The notes: a model not told the origin generated them from the letters alone. Counted from the stretch's first letter, positions 33,404 to 43,451 are shown. The stretch is DNA of 64,000 nucleotides from MED-G105 sp965263305 (GCA_965263305.1 OZ253666.1:496001-560000), one strand, 5' to 3'. A program made the numbers and translations.

Positions 33404-35749
33404 TTATGCTTCGACCGGAACGCCTTTTTGACGCAGATATAGTGATAAATCGCGCCGCACCCCGCCTTCCGGCGATATGCCGGCGCTGGTCCCGCCACGG
33501 CCCACGCCATCAAGCCGCTGCGCAATCCAAGTGGACAGATCGTCGGCGTCACAATTTCGAATTAGCCGGCGTAGAGGACCGATGGCTGATGCTGAGACCG
33601 AAAACCGCCGCAACCCGATGCCGATCATCGCGGCCGCAACGATGGGATCGACGACTTGCTCCCCGCAATAGGAAAGGGGCGTATTTTGGGCGGCGGCGCC
33701 ATCAACAATTCGCTTCACAAAAGAAAGAAAACCGGCATCGAGAACGTCATAACGTCGGTTCACGTTTTCTGTTTCCCGGTCTGCCGCAAAATAGAATTGC
33801 GCTAAATCATTGCCGCCAATCGACAGAAAATCGCAAGCGCCCGCTAACTGCTGTACGCGCCACGCGGCGGCCGGCGTTTCAATCATGGCGCCGATATGAA
33901 TGCTTTTTGGAACACGCTGGTCATGGCGTTTGCGAAGCTCGATTTCTCGTTCCAAAAGCTCTCTGGCGAAGGTCATTTCCTCAGCGAGGGTGACCATCGG
34001 AAACATCACATAAAGATCGCGACCGACACCCGCGCCCAAAAGCGCGCGTAACTGCGGACGCAAGAAGCCCGGCCGGTCCATGGCCATTCGCAATCCACGC
34101 CAGCCCATGGCGGGGTTTTGCTCTTGAGGGCGTTCCATGTAATCAGCCGTTTTGTCGCTACCAAGATCGGCTGTCCTGAACACCACCGGTTGGCCGGCGG
34201 ACAAATCTAGGATTTCATTATAGAGCTTTTGTTGGGCGCTAACTCGCGGCAATTGATGGCCAATTAAGAACTGTAACTCCGTTCGAAAGAGCCCGACGCC
34301 GCCTGCGCCCGTAGAAGCAAGGTGCGTCATGTCGACCGTTAAGCCGGCATTCATCAACAGGTCAATGCTCACGCCATCCTGTGTGACAATGGGTAGGTCT
34401 TTTTCTTTTAGGTAGGCCGCCCGTTGTTCCGACTGCAGTGCTTTTTTCTGCTCATAGCTGCTGACGACATCGGCCGTGGGGCGAATATGCACATCGCCCA
34501 CATCGCCATCGACAATGACCACATCGCCCTCTTCAGCCAACGTCAATACATCGGCGATGTCGGTCACCAATGGCAGGTTCAATGCGCGCGCGACAATCGC
34601 CACATGAGAGGTCGCCGACGCCTCAGCCACAACGAGCGCCTTCAGAGCGGTATGGTCATATTCCAGAAGATCCGCTGGCCCGATCATTCGTGCAAAGATG
34701 ACGGCGTTCGGTGGTAGTTTGCCGCTAAGGACAGGATCGCCCGATAAATGGCGCAAGAGGCGATAGGCAAGATCATCAAGATCATGCATCCGTTCGCGTA
34801 GATAGGGGTCCCTCGCCTCCTCCATCCGTTTGCGGTTTTGATTGCGCACTTGTTCGACAGCGGACTCAGCGGTCAGCCCGGTAACGACCGCTGCCCGCAA
34901 TCGATCACCCCACCCTTTATCATGGGCGAACAAACGATAGGCTTCCAACACCTCCCGTGGCGCAGCACCGATATGGGGCGAGTCGAAGGTTGAGCCTTGC
35001 AACATTTTATCGATTGACTCGCGCAATTCCTGAAGCGCTTCTTCAAGGCGCTGAAGCTCCGCCCCCGTATCACTGGAGAACACTTTGTGGCTGGGGGTCG
35101 GCGCCTCATGGAAGGCCACGACCCCAATCGCGACGCCCGTCGCCACACCAACCCCGACCGCATGGTCAGGACGGCGCAACACTTCGCCAACATCGCGGGT
35201 TGTTGTTTCATCGAACAACTCACCAGAGGCGGCGATTTCCGCCAATAGGAGCGCGACCGCTTGGGCGGCCTCAACTTCCCCGTCACCATAGCGCCTGCTC
35301 CGGGTATTTTGCAGAACAAGAACCCCCAGCGCTTTGCCCGAGCGAATTAATGGAACACCGAGAAAAGAGTGAAGCGGGTCCTCCCCCGTCTCTGGACGAT
35401 AGGAAAACGCCGGATGAAGCGGGGCATCTGCTGTGACCAAGGGACGGAGCGTCTCACCGACTTGCCCAACAAGCCCCTCTCCCCAGCGCAGCCGCGTTTT
35501 ATGGACGGCTTCCCGGTTCAACCCTTCCGACGCATACAGCTCCAACTCATCGTTCGGAAGACGAAGGTAAATCGAACAGACATCCGCGTCGACATGGGCC
35601 GCGATCAATCGCGTCAAATCATCAAGACGTTCCTGGGCCGTCGCCTCATGGGCGACGATGTCATGCATATGACGCATGAGAACGGCAATATCCCGCACCG
35701 ACGGCGCGTCATCTGAGACATTGTCCAAAACTGATTTATCTTGCGTCAT
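33404..35749 (-). CDS. ptsP: Phosphoenolpyruvate-protein phosphotransferase PtsP (nitrogen-related EI)
   Basis: PtsP is enzyme I of the nitrogen PTS: it takes phosphate from PEP and passes it to NPr. The 781-residue protein has an N-terminal GAF domain (about 20-165, with GEGLVGQVGETLRPL and FLGVPLIRSGKALGVLV). The EI body includes the phosphohistidine motif ATSHVAIVARALNLP, FRTELQFLIG and the C-terminal PEP-binding MIETPAAAW and FLSIGGNDLAQ. The ATG at 35749 is preferred; a TTG two codons upstream is in frame. It lies between lysC and the RodZ-like gene. The GAF domain senses nitrogen metabolites in related proteins. Confidence 0.95.
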   Translation of the reverse strand: MTQDKSVLDNVSDDAPSVRDIAVLMRHMHDIVAHEATAQERLDDLTRLIAAHVDADVCSIYLRLPNDELELYASEGLNREAVHKTRLRWGEGLVGQVGETLRPLVTADAPLHPAFSYRPETGEDPLHSFLGVPLIRSGKALGVLVLQNTRSRRYGDGEVEAAQAVALLLAEIAASGELFDETTTRDVGEVLRRPDHAVGVGVATGVAIGVVAFHEAPTPSHKVFSSDTGAELQRLEEALQELRESIDKMLQGSTFDSPHIGAAPREVLEAYRLFAHDKGWGDRLRAAVVTGLTAESAVEQVRNQNRKRMEEARDPYLRERMHDLDDLAYRLLRHLSGDPVLSGKLPPNAVIFARMIGPADLLEYDHTALKALVVAEASATSHVAIVARALNLPLVTDIADVLTLAEEGDVVIVDGDVGDVHIRPTADVVSSYEQKKALQSEQRAAYLKEKDLPIVTQDGVSIDLLMNAGLTVDMTHLASTGAGGVGLFRTELQFLIGHQLPRVSAQQKLYNEILDLSAGQPVVFRTADLGSDKTADYMERPQEQNPAMGWRGLRMAMDRPGFLRPQLRALLGAGVGRDLYVMFPMVTLAEEMTFARELLEREIELRKRHDQRVPKSIHIGAMIETPAAAWRVQQLAGACDFLSIGGNDLAQFYFAADRETENVNRRYDVLDAGFLSFVKRIVDGAAAQNTPLSYCGEQVVDPIVAAAMIGIGLRRFSVSASAIGPLRRLIRNCDADDLSTWIAQRLDGVGRGGTSAGISPEGGVRRDLSLYLRQKGVPVEA

Positions 35750-35794
35750 GATCAAATTTCACTGGCGGCTCGATTTTTGCCCCGCCCTAAACGG

Positions 35795-37048
35795 TTAATG
35801 AGCCACCGCGCCATCAAGCCCATAAGCCTGATGCAGGGTGCGCACCGCCAGTTCAGCATACTCTGAATCAATCAACACGCTGATTTTAATCTCCGACGTT
35901 GAGATATTGTGAATGTTGATGCCGCGTTCTGCGAGCGCATGGAACATCGTGGACGCCACCCCGGTGTGGGAGCGCATGCCGACGCCGATGACTGATACCT
36001 TTGCGACGTTCTTTTCGGGTTTCAAATCCCCATAACCGATTTCGTCTTCGGCACGGCGCAAAACATCCGTCGCCTGATCCAACTCACTTTCATTCATCGT
36101 GAACGAGATATTGGCGCCGGAGGCCCGCGCCGGACTTTGGACAATCATATCAACGTTAACGCCGCCCTCCGCGAGCAGCGCGAAGATCCGGGCGGCGCGC
36201 CCTGGTTCGTCGGGCACCGATAGGAGGTTAATTTTCGCCTCATCGCGCGAGAGGGTCACGGCGCTGACGATTTTCTTTTCCACGATATTCTCCTCATCGC
36301 ATATCAACGTACCGGCGCCAGGCGCATCAACGGGGTCAAAACTTGATAATACCCGCAACGGCACTCGATACGCCATAGCGACTTCGACAGACCGCGTCTG
36401 CAGAACTTTTGCCCCGAGGGACGCCATTTCCAGCATTTCTTCGTAGGAAATTCGATCAAGGCGTTGCGCATGGCGTTCAATGCGCGGGTCAGTCGTGTAG
36501 ACGCCGTCAACATCCGTGTAAATATCACAACGAGCCGCCTCTGTCGCCGCCGCTAACGCGACCGCCGTCGTGTCGGACCCGCCCCGCCCAAGCGTCGCGA
36601 TGCGCCCATCGGGCGCTATTCCCTGGAACCCCGCAATAATGGCGATCTCACCGCCTTCCGTGGCGTCGTTCAGGACATCCGCCTCAATGCCTTCGATACG
36701 CGCCTTGCCGTGCCTATTATCCGTACGCAGTGGGATCTGCCAGCCCTGCCACGAGCGCGCGCGGTATCCGCGATGTTGGAGAACTTGGGCGAGCAACCCC
36801 GATGTTACCTGTTCCCCGCTGGAGACAACCGCATCGTACTCGACTTGGCGTGCATCAAGCGCAGGATCCGGCGCGCCGGCCTCCGTGCATAGGCTGACAA
36901 GACGATTGGTCTCGCCGGCCATGGCCGAGACTGTCGCGACGACGGCATGCCCCGCATCGGCTTCACGCGCGACAATTTCGGCGACATGGCGAATGCGCTC
37001 TAAATCGGCCACCGAGGTGCCGCCAAATTTCATCACAATCCGCGCCAT
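35795..37048 (-). CDS. lysC: Aspartate kinase
   Basis: This kinase phosphorylates aspartate at the head of lysine, threonine, methionine and diaminopimelate synthesis. The protein is 417 residues from the ATG at 37046-37048 (MARIVMKFGGTSVA). The kinase core has KFGGTSV, VATVSAMAGET, VVSSGEQVTSGLLA and GRGGSDTTAVALA. Two regulatory ACT domains (about 265-410) follow: NLLSVPDEPGRAARIFALLA and VSVIGVGMRSHTGVASTMF. The frame is open to 37117, but the extra 23 residues are Arg-rich and not family-like. ptsP follows 45 bases later. Confidence 0.96.
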   Translation of the reverse strand: MARIVMKFGGTSVADLERIRHVAEIVAREADAGHAVVATVSAMAGETNRLVSLCTEAGAPDPALDARQVEYDAVVSSGEQVTSGLLAQVLQHRGYRARSWQGWQIPLRTDNRHGKARIEGIEADVLNDATEGGEIAIIAGFQGIAPDGRIATLGRGGSDTTAVALAAATEAARCDIYTDVDGVYTTDPRIERHAQRLDRISYEEMLEMASLGAKVLQTRSVEVAMAYRVPLRVLSSFDPVDAPGAGTLICDEENIVEKKIVSAVTLSRDEAKINLLSVPDEPGRAARIFALLAEGGVNVDMIVQSPARASGANISFTMNESELDQATDVLRRAEDEIGYGDLKPEKNVAKVSVIGVGMRSHTGVASTMFHALAERGINIHNISTSEIKISVLIDSEYAELAVRTLHQAYGLDGAVAH

Positions 37049-37299
37049 CGTACAGACCGCCTTTTTTCTAACACGCACGAACCGAAGTGAGAGGCGCCTC
37101 TCAATGCACCGCGACAAAGGCAGCCAATCGCCTTATCGACCTGACTTGTGTAAATTAGCGGTGCTCGGTTCCGATAGGAAACGACGTGATCTACTGAGAC
37201 CAAGCGGCGCGCGCAAGGCGTCGCCCCGATATCGCGATAAAATCCTCGCCAGCAGGGTGGATCATCGCGCGATTAGCGCATTCTTGCGAATTTGGAGTC

Positions 37300-38085
37300 A
37301 TGATGACCGCCGCCTCTTCTTCCCAGTCACGAGAATCCTCCAGCGCCAATGGGCCGACCATTGATCCTTCGGAGATCGAAAAATTCACCGCCATGGCCGA
37401 TGAATGGTGGGACCCATTCGGTAAATTCAAACCTTTGCATAAGTTCAACCCGATCCGCCTGGCGTATATCCGGGATGCGATTTGCACTCATTTTGGCCGC
37501 GACCGGCGTGATAAACGCCCGCTGAAGGATCTGCGGCTGTTGGATGTCGGCTGCGGCGGCGGCCTTGTCGCAGAACCCATGGCGCGCCTCGGCGCGACGG
37601 TGACCGGCATTGATGCAGCGGAGCGAAACATTAAAACGGCGGCCGTCCACGCCGATCAATCGGGCCTTGCCATAGACTATCGCGTGACGACGATCGAGAG
37701 CTTGATCGCAACGGACGAGAAGCCGTTTGATATCGTCTTGAATTTAGAAGCCGTCGAACATGTCGCCGATGTCAGCCTGTTTCTTCAATCCTCGGCCAAC
37801 GCGATCCGCCCAGGCGGGATGATGATCGTCTCCACCATCAATCGCACCATGAAGGCCTTCGCCCTCGCCAAGGTTGGCGCCGAATATGTTCTTGGATGGT
37901 TGCCCCGCGGCACCCATGACCCGCGCAAATTCGTCAAACCAGAGGAAGTCGATGGGGCGCTAACGGCCGCCGGCATGACCATCACCACCAAGGCCGGGAT
38001 GAGTTATAACCCATTGATGGACGTCTGGGCCGTCAGCGAGGATCTCGCGGTGAACTACATGACTGTCGCGACGAAAGCCGACTGA
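37300..38085 (+). CDS. ubiG: Ubiquinone biosynthesis O-methyltransferase UbiG
   Basis: UbiG performs both O-methylations in ubiquinone synthesis. The 261-residue enzyme has the signature WWDPFGKFKPLHKFNPIRL (near 31-50), the SAM-binding motif LLDVGCGGGLVAEPMARLG, and the ending NYMTVATKAD. A GTHDPRKFVKPEE segment matches the conserved UbiG C-terminal region. Length is normal. Either of two adjacent ATGs (37300, 37303) may be used after GGAG. The gene is divergent from lysC across a 251-base gap. This placement next to lysC is common in alphaproteobacteria. Confidence 0.96.
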   Translation: MMTAASSSQSRESSSANGPTIDPSEIEKFTAMADEWWDPFGKFKPLHKFNPIRLAYIRDAICTHFGRDRRDKRPLKDLRLLDVGCGGGLVAEPMARLGATVTGIDAAERNIKTAAVHADQSGLAIDYRVTTIESLIATDEKPFDIVLNLEAVEHVADVSLFLQSSANAIRPGGMMIVSTINRTMKAFALAKVGAEYVLGWLPRGTHDPRKFVKPEEVDGALTAAGMTITTKAGMSYNPLMDVWAVSEDLAVNYMTVATKAD

Positions 38086-38122
38086 CCCCGAAACAATAGC
38101 AGCACACGGAAAGGCGCCGCCC

Positions 38123-40354
38123 TTACACGCTCTGAAAACCGGCGCGGGTAAGCGGTAGTTCACGCACACGCCTTCCAGACGCCGCAAAGATCGCGTTCGT
38201 GAGAGCCGGCGCCACTGGCGGCGTCGCCGGCTCGCCCAAGCCGCCTGGTGGAAGTCCGTTATCCATGAAAAAGACGGGCTGTTTAGGCGCATTGCGCAAT
38301 TTGATCATGTCGTAATCGGGGAAATTCTGTTGCACGATCTCGCCGTTCTCCAGCGTAATTTCCCCAAAGAAAACGGCGGACAAGGCAAAGATCACCGAGG
38401 AGTGGATCTGGGCCTCTGCCGCACTCGGATTAATCACCTGGCCGCAATCAACAACCGATGTTAGTTGATGGAGACGCACGCGGTCTCCGTCTTCGATGGT
38501 AATTTCGGCAACCTGCCCGACAATTGACCCGAAACTATCGACAATGGCGACGCCCTGAGCCGCGCCCGGTGTCGATGGCCGCCCCCAGTTCGCTTCGTCG
38601 GCCAATCGTTCCAAAACCGCGCGATGACGCTCATCCGATTTATGGGCAAGGCGGAATGCAAGCGGATCGGCCTTTGCTTTATGGGCGAGCTCATCGATGA
38701 AGCTTTCATTGAAAAAGCCCATTTGGGTAAAATCAACGCTGCGCCAAGCACCGATGGGAATCGGACTTTCGTAAGGATGGCGCGCAATGCGTTTGTTCGG
38801 TGTGTCATATTGAAATGCGTAGGGCATCTCAGAATCCGGCATGCCCGCATCGGAGTAAACATAGGCATGTTCTATCGCGCTGATCTTTCCTTCATCGACC
38901 ACACCGCGCATGCGGGAGACGATCGCCGGGCGATAGAAATCGTTGCCCATATCTTGTTCACGCGACCAGATGAGTTTGACGGGCGTTCCGATTTCCGCCG
39001 CCACGCGGGCCGCTTGGATCACATTATCTGTCCGTGAGCGACGCCCAAAGCCGCCGCCGAGATAAGCGTTGTGAACAACAACGTCGCTTTTGTTTAAGCC
39101 CAAGGCCGCGGCCGTATCATCACGCGCGACAATCGGATTTTGGTGCCCCACCCAAAGCTCGCATTTACCGTCATGCACATGGGCCGTGCAGTTCATTGGC
39201 TCCATGGTGGCGTGCGCGAGATAAGGCACGGCGTATTCGGCGAATAGGGTCTCATCGGACGTTAAAATCGCCGGCGCATCGCCAATTTTTTCCATAACCT
39301 CTGCCTGAGAGGTTTCTGAAAGTCGGGCGTCATGGCTCGTCCTTAGCCCTGCGCTTGTCAGGCTCGGATCTCCGCCTTCCCATTTAATGTCAAGCTGGCT
39401 AAGGGCGTTTGACGCCTCCCAATAACTATCCGAGACGACCACCACGGCGTTGCCAAGGTCGACGATCTGCGCCGCCCCCCTTTTCGGATTTGCGACCGAA
39501 ACAACGCGTGCGCCAAAAACGGGCGCTTGGGCGATAGCGGCGTATTTCATATCCGGCACGATGATATCCATACCGAACATTGCCTCGCCGGTCACCTTCG
39601 CCGGAATATCAAGGCGAGGTTTTGGAGCGCCAACGATTTTATAATCAGCCGGAGATTTCAACACAGGCTTGAGATTGGGGGCGAACTTGGCCGCCCCCGC
39701 TGCGAACGCGCCAAAGGGCGCTGAGCGCTGGGTGTCGTCGTGGTAGAGAGTGCTCGCCTCAGCACGAATAGTGCGAAACGGCACGCCCCATTCTTTCGCC
39801 GCAGCCCGCATGAGCATCTCGCGCGCGGCGGCGCCGGCGCGGCGCATGCCGTGATATCCGGTTAAGCGGATCGCCGTACTGCCGCCGGTCAATTGACCGA
39901 CAAGGCCCTTGGCGAGCTGCAAAAATGTAAAATCGAGCATGTTATAGGCGAACGCTGGAATGCGCGCGCCCTCACCGACGATGTACCCGCGACCAAGATC
40001 GCTATTGATGTATTCATCCATAGCCGGCGCCTGTTCGATTGAAACGGTATCCCAGTCCGCTTCCATTTCTTCCGCCAGCATCTGGGCAAGGCCCGTTCCA
40101 ACGCCTTGGCCCATTTCAGAGTGCGGAATAATGACTGTCAGCTTATTGTCGGGGGTTAGTTTGACCCATGTATTGAGGATCGCCTCATCGCCCTCAGCGA
40201 CGCCGTCCTGGTAAATTTTCAGGCGGTTGGGCGATAACGCCAATCCAAGGGCGACCCCGCCCCCCACGACGCCAGCGGAGACTAGGAAGCTGCGACGTGC
40301 AATTTTTCCGATATCGCGTTTTTCGCCGGAACCCGTCTTTTGTTCATTAGCCAT
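38123..40354 (-). CDS. Molybdopterin-binding subunit of a periplasmic xanthine dehydrogenase/aldehyde oxidase-family hydroxylase
   Basis: This 743-residue subunit carries the Mo-MCD or Mo-MPT cofactor of a two-subunit molybdenum hydroxylase of the isoquinoline 1-oxidoreductase (IorB) type. A Tat signal with twin arginine is near residue 19 (IARRSFLVSAGVVGGG), so the enzyme is exported folded to the periplasm. Motifs include GEMGQGVGTGLAQMLAEE, GVVGGG and AYLGGGFGRR, and the C-terminal GGLGEPATPPVAPALTNAI. The partner 2Fe-2S subunit is immediately upstream (3-base gap). No FAD subunit is present, as in IorAB-type enzymes. The substrate is unknown; aldehydes or N-heterocycles are possible. Confidence 0.92.
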   Translation of the reverse strand: MANEQKTGSGEKRDIGKIARRSFLVSAGVVGGGVALGLALSPNRLKIYQDGVAEGDEAILNTWVKLTPDNKLTVIIPHSEMGQGVGTGLAQMLAEEMEADWDTVSIEQAPAMDEYINSDLGRGYIVGEGARIPAFAYNMLDFTFLQLAKGLVGQLTGGSTAIRLTGYHGMRRAGAAAREMLMRAAAKEWGVPFRTIRAEASTLYHDDTQRSAPFGAFAAGAAKFAPNLKPVLKSPADYKIVGAPKPRLDIPAKVTGEAMFGMDIIVPDMKYAAIAQAPVFGARVVSVANPKRGAAQIVDLGNAVVVVSDSYWEASNALSQLDIKWEGGDPSLTSAGLRTSHDARLSETSQAEVMEKIGDAPAILTSDETLFAEYAVPYLAHATMEPMNCTAHVHDGKCELWVGHQNPIVARDDTAAALGLNKSDVVVHNAYLGGGFGRRSRTDNVIQAARVAAEIGTPVKLIWSREQDMGNDFYRPAIVSRMRGVVDEGKISAIEHAYVYSDAGMPDSEMPYAFQYDTPNKRIARHPYESPIPIGAWRSVDFTQMGFFNESFIDELAHKAKADPLAFRLAHKSDERHRAVLERLADEANWGRPSTPGAAQGVAIVDSFGSIVGQVAEITIEDGDRVRLHQLTSVVDCGQVINPSAAEAQIHSSVIFALSAVFFGEITLENGEIVQQNFPDYDMIKLRNAPKQPVFFMDNGLPPGGLGEPATPPVAPALTNAIFAASGRRVRELPLTRAGFQSV

Positions 40355-40357
40355 GGT

Positions 40358-40825
40358 TTAACCCTCCCGCCGGGCGCGGGCGGCAGCGTGTATCGCCGTC
40401 CTGACACGTTCATAGGTGCCGCATCGGCAGATATTTGTGATGGCGTTATCGATATCCTCATCGCTCGGAGAAGGGTTTTCATCGAGCAATGCTTCCACCG
40501 CCATGATCATCCCAGATTGGCAGTAGCCGCATTGCGGCGTCTGATGCTCGATCCAAGCGGCTTGCACCGCTGACGGCGCCCCCGATGGCGATGCGACCCC
40601 TTCAATTGTTTTGATCGTCGCGCCTTCAACCGCCGCCACAGGTAGCACGCAAGTGCGCGTCGCCACGCCATCCACGTGGACGGTACAGGCGCCGCAGGCC
40701 GCGATACCGCATCCAAACTTCGTGCCGGTCAGCTGCAATTTTTCTCTTAAAACCCATAATAGCGGCATATCTGGCGGCGCATCGATCGAGGTCGCCTTGC
40801 CATTCAATGTGAAGGACGTCGTCAT
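40358..40825 (-). CDS. 2Fe-2S subunit of the molybdenum hydroxylase (IorA-like)
   Basis: The 155-residue protein carries two 2Fe-2S clusters. The plant-type cluster motif CGIAACGACTVHVDG and the second-cluster motif CGYCQSGM followed by CRCGTYERVRTAI are both complete. It transfers electrons from the molybdopterin subunit to an acceptor, probably a cytochrome or quinone. The ATG at 40823-40825 has a GAGAGG ribosome site; the frame extends six residues upstream without support. It lacks its own signal, so export must rely on the Tat signal of its partner. Confidence 0.93.
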   Translation of the reverse strand: MTTSFTLNGKATSIDAPPDMPLLWVLREKLQLTGTKFGCGIAACGACTVHVDGVATRTCVLPVAAVEGATIKTIEGVASPSGAPSAVQAAWIEHQTPQCGYCQSGMIMAVEALLDENPSPSDEDIDNAITNICRCGTYERVRTAIHAAARARREG

Positions 40826-40987
40826 CTGTTCGCCTCTCGTCAAATCGCTGGATGGATAGTATGGATAACGTACTATATCCGATTTTAGATCACTTCGAAA
40901 CCTCTGTCATTTCAGGATAGCAGCTTTGTGGCGGCGTTCCCTCAGCGCTGTATTGTTGATTGAAACGAATAAAATTTGAATCGAATT

Positions 40988-41581
40988 TCAAGCACCAACC
41001 GCTTCGCGCCAATGGCGTCGGCAAAGCGATACATATTCTGATTTCTCCACGCTGATCTGTGCGCCGTCGATGACCGTCTTCCCTGCAGCATCACGGCGCA
41101 AGTTCATCGTCGCTTTTCGTCCGCAATGACAAATCGTGCGAGCCTCGCGCAAATCATCTGCGATAGCCAAAAGCGCTGCCGCGCCATCGAACAGCGCGCC
41201 TTGAAAATCCGTACGCAATCCATAACATAAAACGGGCACGCTTAAATCGTCCACGACGCGCGCAAGGGTCCACACTTGATCCTTAGACAGAAATTGCGCC
41301 TCATCAATAAACACTGCATCAAGGCGATTTTCGTTTTCAAGCGCCGCCTGTTTTTCGATGGCCGAAAAGATGTCAGTGTCGTCACGAAAAAGATGGGCGG
41401 GTTCTTTAAGCCCAATGCGCGATTCAATTACGCCTTGGTCAAGGCCATTATCCCGGTTGGCATGCCCCGATGTCCACAGCATCACCGACATGCCCTGCTC
41501 GCGGTAATTATGCGCCGCTTGAAGAAGGATCGCCGATTTACCAGCGTTCATCGCGCTATAGGTAAAATAAAGTTTGGCCAT
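40988..41581 (-). CDS. tdk: Thymidine kinase
   Basis: Tdk phosphorylates thymidine to dTMP in the salvage pathway. The 197-residue protein has the P-loop SAMNAGKSAILLQ (near 8-20), the catalytic DEAQFLSK, a lasso region FQGALFDGAAALLAIAD, and a zinc ribbon with CHCGRKAT and C-terminal CRRHW. Length and domain order are of the type II thymidine kinase class. It is a lone gene with respect to its neighbours (XDH and patatin). Thymidine salvage also relates to deoxynucleotide balance, as does the deaminase pair near 5 kb, but they are not linked. Confidence 0.95.
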   Translation of the reverse strand: MAKLYFTYSAMNAGKSAILLQAAHNYREQGMSVMLWTSGHANRDNGLDQGVIESRIGLKEPAHLFRDDTDIFSAIEKQAALENENRLDAVFIDEAQFLSKDQVWTLARVVDDLSVPVLCYGLRTDFQGALFDGAAALLAIADDLREARTICHCGRKATMNLRRDAAGKTVIDGAQISVEKSEYVSLCRRHWREAVGA

Positions 41582-41632
41582 CGAAGCCCCCTTTTTATGG
41601 AATTTATTGCGACGCCCCGTTTTGGGCGCCTG

Positions 41633-43405
41633 TCACAGATCCCGCGGCGCAGCGGCGTCGATGATTGGCGAAAGCACCGACAATTTCTCCTCGAGGATCC
41701 GGCTCATTTCTTCATAGCCTTCACGGGTCGCGTGCTCATATTTTCGCCAATCCCGCAGCTGGACCCCGGCAACATCCGGGGTTGCCAGAATATCCGGCGT
41801 CGGGCGGCCTGGCTCTTCATCATCGTGGACCGTCGCTGTCCGCATCAAAAGCGGGACAATGGGCGGCGCAGCGCGCAGCCCATGGCGGCGCATCCACCCA
41901 AAAAATCCGGGCGGTGATCGATAGGGGTCAGCTGAAAACGTCGCCCGCCGGCTAACATCAACGCCAATTGTGACGCCTCTGTGCCAATTCGCCATGTAGT
42001 CGATCGGAAAATTGTTCACGACCGCGCCGTCAACCAGCACCGCCTCCCCCGTGACAACAGGCGGCAGAACTCCGGGCAGCGCGATGCTCGCGCGCAATGC
42101 CTCCCGCAGCAGGCCACGCCGATGAACATACGCCGCGCCAGAGGTCAAATCTGTCGAGACACACAGGAAAGGCAACTGCATTTCTTCGATTTTAATATCA
42201 CCGAAATGGCGTTCCAACCGCTCATCCACCAAGCGCCCTCGGGTTAACGCCACTACCGGCAGAACATGGTCTGCCAACGGATTAGAACTTACAAAACTAT
42301 CTTTGATCCGCTCTTCAATTTCCTCGCGCCCCCAGCCCATGGCGACGCACGCGCCCACGATAGCGCCCATAGACGTCGCTGCAACGAAATCGACGGGCGC
42401 GCCCGTCTCAAACAACGCCCGGACCGCGCCAATATGAGCATAGGCCCGCGCGCCGCCGCCAGACAGCACGAGGCCGACAGTCAGCCCGGCAAGCGCCCGG
42501 GTTAATCTGCTCACGGATCGGCGACTGCCGCCCGGGGGTGTCCAATGGAAAATACGCGCTGCGTCGACGGCCCGCGCCCAATCGCCAACAGCGCCGGTTG
42601 ACTGACCTTCATGAACCACAACGAGATCCACAAGCCGAAACCGACGCGCCGGAGAATCCGGCGTGGGGCTTAATGGCAGCGGGTTCGGCGGGCGCGCATC
42701 GCGACGAGCGAAGACGAAAAACCGATCCGCGTGGCGCAACGCGAAACGATATAACGGCGCACCGCCTACGCTGCACGGCAACAGCACGATATCGGCGCTG
42801 TCTTCAATGGATTCCAACGCCTGGGTGCTTCTGGAAAGATCGCCCTCCCCCAACAGCGCGCATCGCTTGCCCAGAGATCGCAATTCGTCCGCAATCTGAG
42901 CTGCAACACGCCCAATATCGATCGAGGGCGACGACGCGATCAGGGCAAAGACACGCGGGCCCGCGCGCTGGAAGCTTGCCTTTGGATAGCGCGCGCGATG
43001 GGCGAGAACTCGGCCGATCGCCGAGGCAAAACCAGCATCGCTCTCAAAGAGTTCATCAAACAACCCATGAGGAATTTTCAGAATTTCGCAATCACGTAAC
43101 GCGACCGCCGCCGCCCTATGGACGTCGTCGTTGAGAATTGACATTTCGGCTAAGGGATCACCGGCGCGACAATATCCGATAATGCGCTCTACTTCTGGTC
43201 CATCGCCATCGGGGTCCGGGCGCACGATCACCAACCGACCGGTTAGAATGATGTAGACACCATCGGCGGCTTCGCCAGCGTCATAAAGAAGGGCGCCGCC
43301 AGGTAATGAAAACCACGAGGCCTCACGCGCGAGGCGCTGTCTAGTCTCGAGGGAGCTGTGAGCTAATAATCCGGTCGCCAATCGTTCTTGGAGGGAAGCA
43401 TTCAT
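41633..43405 (-). CDS. Cyclic-nucleotide-binding-domain patatin-like phospholipase (NTE/RssA-type)
   Basis: The 590-residue protein starts with a cNMP-binding domain (about 1-125: LPGGALLYDAGEAADGVYIILTG region, GDPLAEMSIL). A linker and a patatin domain follow (about 300-500: GLVLSGGGARAYAHIGAVRAL, ATSMGAIVG with the nucleophile Ser, and DGAVVNNFPIDYM). The usual elbow GxSxG is ATSMG here, with Ala in the first Gly position, and the DGG/DGA motif is DGA. It resembles eukaryotic NTE, a lysophospholipase. The ATG at 43405 is preferred over the GTG at 43438. It is the last gene before tdk; DUF1178 precedes it by 46 bases. Confidence 0.88.
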   Translation of the reverse strand: MNASLQERLATGLLAHSSLETRQRLAREASWFSLPGGALLYDAGEAADGVYIILTGRLVIVRPDPDGDGPEVERIIGYCRAGDPLAEMSILNDDVHRAAAVALRDCEILKIPHGLFDELFESDAGFASAIGRVLAHRARYPKASFQRAGPRVFALIASSPSIDIGRVAAQIADELRSLGKRCALLGEGDLSRSTQALESIEDSADIVLLPCSVGGAPLYRFALRHADRFFVFARRDARPPNPLPLSPTPDSPARRFRLVDLVVVHEGQSTGAVGDWARAVDAARIFHWTPPGGSRRSVSRLTRALAGLTVGLVLSGGGARAYAHIGAVRALFETGAPVDFVAATSMGAIVGACVAMGWGREEIEERIKDSFVSSNPLADHVLPVVALTRGRLVDERLERHFGDIKIEEMQLPFLCVSTDLTSGAAYVHRRGLLREALRASIALPGVLPPVVTGEAVLVDGAVVNNFPIDYMANWHRGVTIGVDVSRRATFSADPYRSPPGFFGWMRRHGLRAAPPIVPLLMRTATVHDDEEPGRPTPDILATPDVAGVQLRDWRKYEHATREGYEEMSRILEEKLSVLSPIIDAAAPRDL

Positions 43406-43451
43406 GGCTGGCTTTGATGCGCCTTTTTCAGTCGCCACTCTTAAGGCGCGC

